Assembly: GCA_027322565.1 (NCBI GenBank)
Contig: DAHVRG010000212.1
Span: 1 to 8,635, forward strand
From: Georgenia sp.
GTDB taxonomy: Bacteria > Actinomycetota > Actinomycetes > Actinomycetales > Actinomycetaceae
DNA: 8,635 nt
Direction of reading: 5' to 3'
Part shown: piece by piece, positions 5,455 through 8,635 of the stretch
Position numbering within the stretch: position 1 is the first letter of the stretch
Layout: every line of letters starts with the position of its first letter
Made by a program: the position numbers and the translations under genes
Notes under the pieces: model-generated
The model's database searches: none
Told to the model about the DNA's origin: nothing
The model's input: the letters and a program-made list of their open reading frames with translations, nothing else

Positions 5455-6444
5455 ATGCAGTCACGCACGCTGGGCCGTACCGGCCGCACCGTGTCCGTCA
5501 TCGGGCTCGGGACCTGGCAGCTCGGGGCCGACTGGGGCGACGTCGCCGAGGCCGACGCCCGCGCCGTCCTGGACGCCTCCGTGGAGGGCGGGGTGACCTT
5601 CTTCGACACCGCCGACGTCTACGGCGACGGGCGCAGCGAGCGGATCATCGGGCAGTGGCGCCGGGACAACCCCGGGGTCGACGTCACCGTCGCGACCAAG
5701 ATGGGCCGCCGGCTGCCGCAGGAGACGGCGAACTACTCGATGGCGAACTTCCGCGCCTGGACCGACCGTTCGCGGCGCAACCTCGGGGTCGACACCCTCG
5801 ACCTCGTCCAGCTGCACTGCCCGCCCACCGAGGTGTACGGGGTCGACCGCGTCTTCGACGACCTCGACACCCTCGTCGCCGACGGCGTCACCGCCGCCTA
5901 CGGCGTGAGCGTGGAGCGGGTGGACGAGGCACTGGCGGCGATCGCCCGGCCCAACGTGGCCACCGTGCAGATCATCCTCAACGCCTTCCGGCTCAAGCCG
6001 CTGGAGCAGGTGCTGCCGGCGGCCCGGGAGGCCGGGGTCGGCATCGTCGCCCGGGTGCCGCTGGCCAGCGGGCTGCTCTCCGGGCGCTACACCCCGGAGA
6101 CGACCTTCGCCGAGAACGACCACCGCAGCTTCAACCGCGACGGCGCCGCGTTCGACGTCGGGGAGACGTTCTCGGGCGTGGACTTCGAGGCCGGGATCCG
6201 GGCTGCTGCCGAGTTCGCCTCGGTCGCCCGCCGTCTCGTCCCGACCGCGACGACGGCGCAGGTCGCCCTGGCCTGGGTCGCCGCGCAGGACGGCGTCTCC
6301 ACGGTGATCCCGGGCGCCCGCTCCCCCGAGCAGGCGCGCAGCAACGCCGCGGCGGGCGCGCTCGAGCTCCCCGCCGAGCTCGACGACGCCGTCCGGGCGC
6401 TCTACGACCGTGAGCTGCGCGAGGCGGTCCACCCGCGCTGGTGA
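5455..6444 (+). CDS. aldo/keto reductase
   Basis: A 329-residue (alpha/beta)8-barrel oxidoreductase, the normal length, that should reduce aldehydes or ketones with NADPH in the cytosol. It begins with the family's LGRTGRTVSVIGLGTWQLG. The catalytic tetrad is complete: Asp51 and Tyr56 in FFDTADVYGDG, Lys82 in VATKMG, and His121 in LVQLHCP. The cofactor-binding C-terminal motif VIPGARSPEQARSN is at 284-297. The pattern, with VPLASGLLSGRY at 201-212, fits the YajO/Tas-like and potassium-channel-beta-like AKR branch; the physiological substrate cannot be told. The start has a strong ribosome-binding site. Divergence from osmC hints at a joint role in handling oxidative or carbonyl stress, which is inference. 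The last 43 bases overlap the antisense end of the acetyltransferase gene. Confidence 0.95.
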   Translation: MQSRTLGRTGRTVSVIGLGTWQLGADWGDVAEADARAVLDASVEGGVTFFDTADVYGDGRSERIIGQWRRDNPGVDVTVATKMGRRLPQETANYSMANFRAWTDRSRRNLGVDTLDLVQLHCPPTEVYGVDRVFDDLDTLVADGVTAAYGVSVERVDEALAAIARPNVATVQIILNAFRLKPLEQVLPAAREAGVGIVARVPLASGLLSGRYTPETTFAENDHRSFNRDGAAFDVGETFSGVDFEAGIRAAAEFASVARRLVPTATTAQVALAWVAAQDGVSTVIPGARSPEQARSNAAAGALELPAELDDAVRALYDRELREAVHPRW

Positions 6445-7022
6445 GCGGACGAGTGCCTGCCGGGTCGCGTCGGCCGGGCGGCCTCGTCCGTGCTGAGCAG
6501 GGCGTAGACCAGCGTGTCGGTCCACTCGCCCTTGGACCACCAGTCCTGGCGCAGGTGGGCCTCGCGGTGCATGCCGAGACGTTCGGCCAGCCGCGCCGAG
6601 GCCGTGTTCCGGGCGTCCATCTGCGCCGCCACCCGGTGGAGGTGGTAGTCGCCGAAGGCGACGTCGAGCACCGCGCGCACCGCCTCGGTGGCGAGGCCGC
6701 GGCCTCCGGCGTCCGGGTGGAGGACCCATCCGACCTCGGCGACCCCGCGCTCGCGGTCGGTGAGCCACAGCGCCAGGTCCCCGACCGGCACGCCCTCGTG
6801 CTCGACGGCGAGCGCAAGGGCGCCGGCGTCGCCGTCGAGGCCGGTCCGCCCGGTCCGCTCGGCAAGCCGCTGGGTGGCCAGCTCGGGCGTCCACGGCTCG
6901 TCCAGGAGGTACCGCGCGACGTCGGGCCGGCCGAAGAGGTCGAGCAGCCACGGGTGGTCGGTGGGTTCGTACAGGCGCAGCCGCAGCCGGTCCGTGTGCA
7001 CCGGGAGCCACGGGGATGTCAT
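6402..7022 (-). CDS. GNAT-family N-acetyltransferase (RimJ/RimL type)
   Basis: A 206-residue acetyltransferase of the RimJ/RimL-like GNAT branch, which moves acetyl from acetyl-CoA to amino groups of protein N-termini or small molecules. The N-terminus TDRLRLRLYEPTDHPWLLDL is typical. The acetyl-CoA-binding loop is at 98-118 (GWVLHPDAGGRGLATEA), followed by NTASARLAERLGM at 139-151 and the final strand DWWSKGEWTDTLVYALL. The domain ends near residue 178. The last 28 residues are a basic, serine-rich tail read antisense to the reductase C-terminus, so they may be unconserved extension. The substrate is unknown. No Shine-Dalgarno sequence precedes the ATG; TAGAGT six bases upstream suggests a leaderless transcript. 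Confidence 0.92.
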   Translation of the reverse strand: MTSPWLPVHTDRLRLRLYEPTDHPWLLDLFGRPDVARYLLDEPWTPELATQRLAERTGRTGLDGDAGALALAVEHEGVPVGDLALWLTDRERGVAEVGWVLHPDAGGRGLATEAVRAVLDVAFGDYHLHRVAAQMDARNTASARLAERLGMHREAHLRQDWWSKGEWTDTLVYALLSTDEAARPTRPGRHSSAHQRGWTASRSSRS

Positions 7023-7028
7023 CCGACG

Positions 7029-7034
7029 ACTCTA
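7029..7034 (-). promoter_or_regulatory. -10 box for a leaderless acetyltransferase transcript
   Basis: TAGAGT (TANNNT) on the minus strand is followed by CGTCGG and then the ATG, the same box-to-ATG distance as in front of the NIF3-like and membrane-protein genes. A weak -35 (CTGAGC or TGAGCG) lies 17-18 bases further upstream. Confidence 0.5.
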
Positions 7035-7090
7035 CGGCGGGCAGCGGACTCCGCTCAGCGATCTCCGCCGCGGGCACCGGCCGGCGGACT

Positions 7091-7105
7091 CCGGTCAGGG
7101 ACCGG
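7091..7105 (-). terminator. hairpin enclosing the tetR stop codon
   Basis: CCGGTC at 7091-7096 and GACCGG at 7100-7105 form a perfect 6-bp stem around a 3-base loop, and the TGA of the TetR-family gene (7095-7097) lies within it. It could be a weak terminator or mRNA end structure separating tetR from the acetyltransferase promoter 57 bases on. There is no U-tract. Confidence 0.25.
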
Positions 7106-7766
7106 CCGCGAGCAGCCCGTCGACGAGCGCGGCCAGCCCTTCGCGGTAGGTGTCCCGCGCCTCGTACTCGAGCCACCGGTCTCCGACGGCCGCGAGGGTG
7201 GGCACCTGGGACAGGTCCTCCTCCTCGACGGCGAGGAACGGGCCCGGCTCCGCGCCGAGCGGGCGCTGCCGCGAGCGGGCCCGGACGAGGATCTCCCCGA
7301 CGGTGTAGTACCAGACGTGGCGGAACAGCTCGACGGCCTGCCGCTTTGTGCGTCCCTCCGCCACGGCGGCGGCGACGATCATCTCGACCGGCCGCAGGGC
7401 GGCGAGGCCGAGCCGGCCGAGGAAGCCGTCGACAGTGAGCACCTCCGCCGCCCACGGCCAGGAGGCGAGGGCGTCATGGACGGCGGTCGCCGCGGCGACG
7501 ATCCGGTCACGCGGGCTGTCGGCCGCCTCCGGGACGTCGAGCCGGCCGGCGAGCTCGTCGAGCAGCTGGACGAGGAGGTCCTCGCGGTCGCGCACGTGGC
7601 GGTAGAGCGTCGCCGTGCCGATGCCGAGCTCGGTGGCGAGCCCACGCAGGGTCAGGCGCGCTGCGCCGTCCCGGTCGATGATCCGCCGCGCGGCCGTGAG
7701 GATCTCCGCGCGGGAGGTCACCGGAGGCCGTCCGGTCCGGCCGCGGCCTGCGGGCGTCCGGGTCAC
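7095..7766 (-). CDS. TetR/AcrR-family transcriptional regulator
   Basis: A 223-residue regulator of normal TetR length. The DNA-binding domain is at 20-66: EILTAARRIIDRDGAARLTL leads into the helix-turn-helix LRGLATELGIGTATLYRHVRDREDLL. The basic N-terminal arm (RTPAGRGRTGRPP) is common in actinobacterial members. Residues 80-223 are the helical ligand-binding and dimerisation domain; the pattern resembles the TetR C-terminal class that includes TetR itself (WPWAAEVL, and VWYYTVGEILVRARS at 151-165), but the ligand is unknown. The GTG start has a GGGAGG ribosome-binding site nine bases upstream. The gene is divergent from a small membrane-protein gene, and an inverted repeat covers that gene's promoter, the usual layout for a TetR protein repressing its neighbour. 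Confidence 0.95.
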   Translation of the reverse strand: MTRTPAGRGRTGRPPVTSRAEILTAARRIIDRDGAARLTLRGLATELGIGTATLYRHVRDREDLLVQLLDELAGRLDVPEAADSPRDRIVAAATAVHDALASWPWAAEVLTVDGFLGRLGLAALRPVEMIVAAAVAEGRTKRQAVELFRHVWYYTVGEILVRARSRQRPLGAEPGPFLAVEEEDLSQVPTLAAVGDRWLEYEARDTYREGLAALVDGLLAAGP

Positions 7767-7788
7767 GGTCCCACCCCTCCCGTCAAGA

Positions 7789-7824
7789 AAAGTGTGGACG
7801 CCGGCATGGGCTGCCCACTACTTT
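7789..7824. promoter_or_regulatory. inverted repeat, candidate TetR operator
   Basis: The left arm AAAGTGTGG (7789-7797) and the right arm CCACTACTTT (7815-7824; reverse complement AAAGTAGTGG) match except for one extra base, with 17 bases between them. The repeat lies between tetR and the membrane-protein gene; its left arm touches the presumed -35 and its right arm covers the -10 of the membrane gene. This is consistent with repression by the adjacent TetR protein. No site for this regulator is known to me. Confidence 0.45.
7795..7824 (+). promoter_or_regulatory. promoter of the membrane-protein gene, leaderless type
   Basis: TGGACG at 7795-7800 (4 of 6 matches to TTGACA), an 18-base spacer and TACTTT at 7819-7824 form a sigma-70-like promoter. 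Six bases (CGGAAC) separate the -10 box from the ATG at 7831, so the transcript should start at or beside the start codon. Confidence 0.55.
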
Positions 7825-7830
7825 CGGAAC

Positions 7831-8313
7831 ATGGTCGCTAAGTCAACCACACGCACCCCGACCACCTACCCGCGTCCCACCGTCGCTGTCATGTACGGCG
7901 GGCTCGCTCTCACCGTCGCCGCCTTTGCCGTCCCACTCGTCGACCGGGTGACGACGAATGTGCTGGCAGCGCACATCCGCTCCGGCTACCCCGGCTACAG
8001 CCCAGCGCGCATCAACGAGGCCGTGACCCTCTGGCTGGTTTACCTGTCGGTGCTGGGGGCACTCGGCGTCGCCACCTGGCTGGTCCTCGCCCGGGCCACC
8101 CGGCGCGGGCGGCCGTGGGCACGCTGGGCCGCCCCCGTCCTGCTCCTGACCGGAGGGGGCGTCGCCCTGTTCAACCTCGTCGTGCGCGACACCTCCGGGG
8201 ACACCGGCCTGCCTGCGCTCCTCGGCATGACCGGGCTGCTGCCCGTGCTCGCGGGGGTCGTCGCAGTCATCCTCCTGTGGCGCCCGTCGCGGACGGCACC
8301 GGCGGACGCCTGA
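7831..8313 (+). CDS. four-helix membrane protein of unknown function, probable TetR target
   Basis: A 160-residue integral membrane protein that I do not recognise as a named family. Four hydrophobic segments are visible at about 18-38, 64-87, 100-118 and 129-150. An extracytoplasmic-looking loop rich in Tyr, Gly and Pro (SGYPGYSPARINEA) lies between the first and second, and a basic stretch (RATRRGRPWARW) between the second and third suggests a cytoplasmic loop. It ends in a short hydrophilic tail (RPSRTAPADA). The ATG at 7831 is chosen because it follows a promoter -10 box at the leaderless distance and excludes an upstream stretch that is antisense to tetR. Small membrane proteins next to divergent TetR genes are common in Actinomycetota, often under the regulator's control; transport activity is not shown by the sequence. 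Confidence 0.88.
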   Translation: MVAKSTTRTPTTYPRPTVAVMYGGLALTVAAFAVPLVDRVTTNVLAAHIRSGYPGYSPARINEAVTLWLVYLSVLGALGVATWLVLARATRRGRPWARWAAPVLLLTGGGVALFNLVVRDTSGDTGLPALLGMTGLLPVLAGVVAVILLWRPSRTAPADA

Positions 8314-8359
8314 GGTCGTCGCGAGGACGGCTCTGCGGCCCGGGCGGACAGGGCGAACC

Positions 8360-8635
8360 TCAGCGCCCTCCCGCGGCGTCCGGGTCCGGTGACTGCGCCC
8401 GGAAGTGCATGACGAGCTCCCTGGTCCGGACGATCCGGAGGGTCGTCACGAGCGCGATCCCGCCGACCATGTTCAACACCACGGTGTAGCCGAACCAGCC
8501 CAGCCACCGCACGAGGGAGATGTCGGCGCCGGAGTGGATCGCCCCGAAGACCAGGAGGGAGTCGAGGATCGAGTGGAAGAGCTGGAGCCCCGACAGCAGG
8601 AACCCGCCGGCCACCGCCGCGACCACCCGGACCGG
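8360..8635 (-). CDS. formate/nitrite-transporter-family protein, C-terminal part
   Basis: The frame is open from the window's right edge, without a needed start, down to TGA at 8360-8362, giving 91 residues of a protein whose N-terminus lies outside. It shows two membrane segments (about residues 5-30 and 50-70 of the fragment). The segment FHSILDSLLVFGAIHSGADI followed by LNMVGGIALVTTLRIVR fits the last helices of the FNT fold (FocA, NirC and the YfdC-like group), where HS...S.e.f...fsG and GN.vGG recur; the usual GN is LN here. These are pentameric channels for formate, nitrite or related small anions. The hydrophilic tail ends PDPDAAGGR. The identification rests on a short fragment, so another polytopic family is possible. 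It converges on the membrane-protein gene across a 46-base gap with no clear terminator. Confidence 0.72.
   Translation of the reverse strand, partial: PVRVVAAVAGGFLLSGLQLFHSILDSLLVFGAIHSGADISLVRWLGWFGYTVVLNMVGGIALVTTLRIVRTRELVMHFRAQSPDPDAAGGR

Noticed and set aside
4871..5464. Longer start for osmC, extending across the intergenic region into the reductase gene
   Set aside because: The ATG at 5305 has an excellent ribosome-binding site and gives the exact OsmC length; the extension would cover the divergent promoter.
5461..7455. A 664-codon minus-strand open frame opposite the reductase and overlapping the acetyltransferase and tetR genes
   Set aside because: It is antisense or out of frame to three well-supported genes, and its translation is repetitive Arg/Gly/Pro-rich text with no domain.
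7781..7786. TTGACG on the minus strand as a -35 element for tetR
   Set aside because: A -10 box at normal spacing would lie at or inside the coding start and none (TANNNT) is present there; I could not locate a convincing tetR promoter.
8314..8359. Possible bidirectional terminator between the membrane-protein and FNT genes
   Set aside because: Only weak 4-bp stems (CGTC/GACG) and a self-complementary GCCCGGGC without a loop are visible, which is not enough to call.
1..8635. Mobile element, CRISPR, tRNA or toxin-antitoxin content
   Set aside because: I saw no transposase or integrase motifs, no regularly spaced repeats, no tRNA-like cloverleaf and no short paired toxin/antitoxin frames; base composition looks uniform throughout.

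Overview
The window is very GC-rich, uses GTG as well as ATG starts, and has short intergenic gaps. It carries the gene trio NIF3-like protein, coiled-coil/zinc-ribbon-family protein, and RNase H/phosphatase fusion, followed by an RNase P RNA of the actinobacterial class-A type. Together these point to a chromosomal segment of a high-GC Actinomycetota, probably Micrococcales-like; the rank below phylum is a guess. I see no insertion sequence, CRISPR array, tRNA, integrase or phage gene.

Layout. (1) Positions 1-991, + strand: the 3' end of a DJ-1/PfpI-family gene, then an alpha/beta hydrolase resembling meta-cleavage-product hydrolases. (2) Positions 1141-1528, - strand: rnpB, with a closing P1 helix that defines both ends and a -10 box at the right distance from the 5' end. 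(3) Positions 1694-4751, - strand: a three-gene operon read right to left, joined by two 4-base GTGA overlaps: NIF3-like protein, coiled-coil protein of the C4 zinc-ribbon family, then RNase HI fused to a histidine-phosphatase-like domain. (4) Positions 4871-6444: osmC (-) and an aldo/keto reductase (+), divergently arranged around a short palindrome. (5) Positions 6402-7022, - strand: a GNAT acetyltransferase whose 3' end overlaps the reductase gene. (6) Positions 7095-8313: a TetR-family regulator (-) divergent from a four-helix membrane protein (+), with an inverted repeat covering the membrane gene's promoter. (7) Positions 8360-8635, - strand: the C-terminal part of a formate/nitrite-transporter-family protein leaving the window.

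The most notable observations are two neighbouring conserved proteins that have lost their signature residues. The zinc-ribbon protein has none of its four cysteines (T, T, H and Y stand in their places). The phosphatase half of the RNase H fusion lacks the catalytic RHG motif (it reads SPG), while the RNase H half is intact. A second theme is regulatory: three protein genes begin with TANNNT, six bases, ATG, the expected layout of leaderless mRNAs, and rnpB shows the same box-to-start spacing. By contrast, osmC and the reductase have strong Shine-Dalgarno sequences. I found no convincing wholly new multi-gene system.
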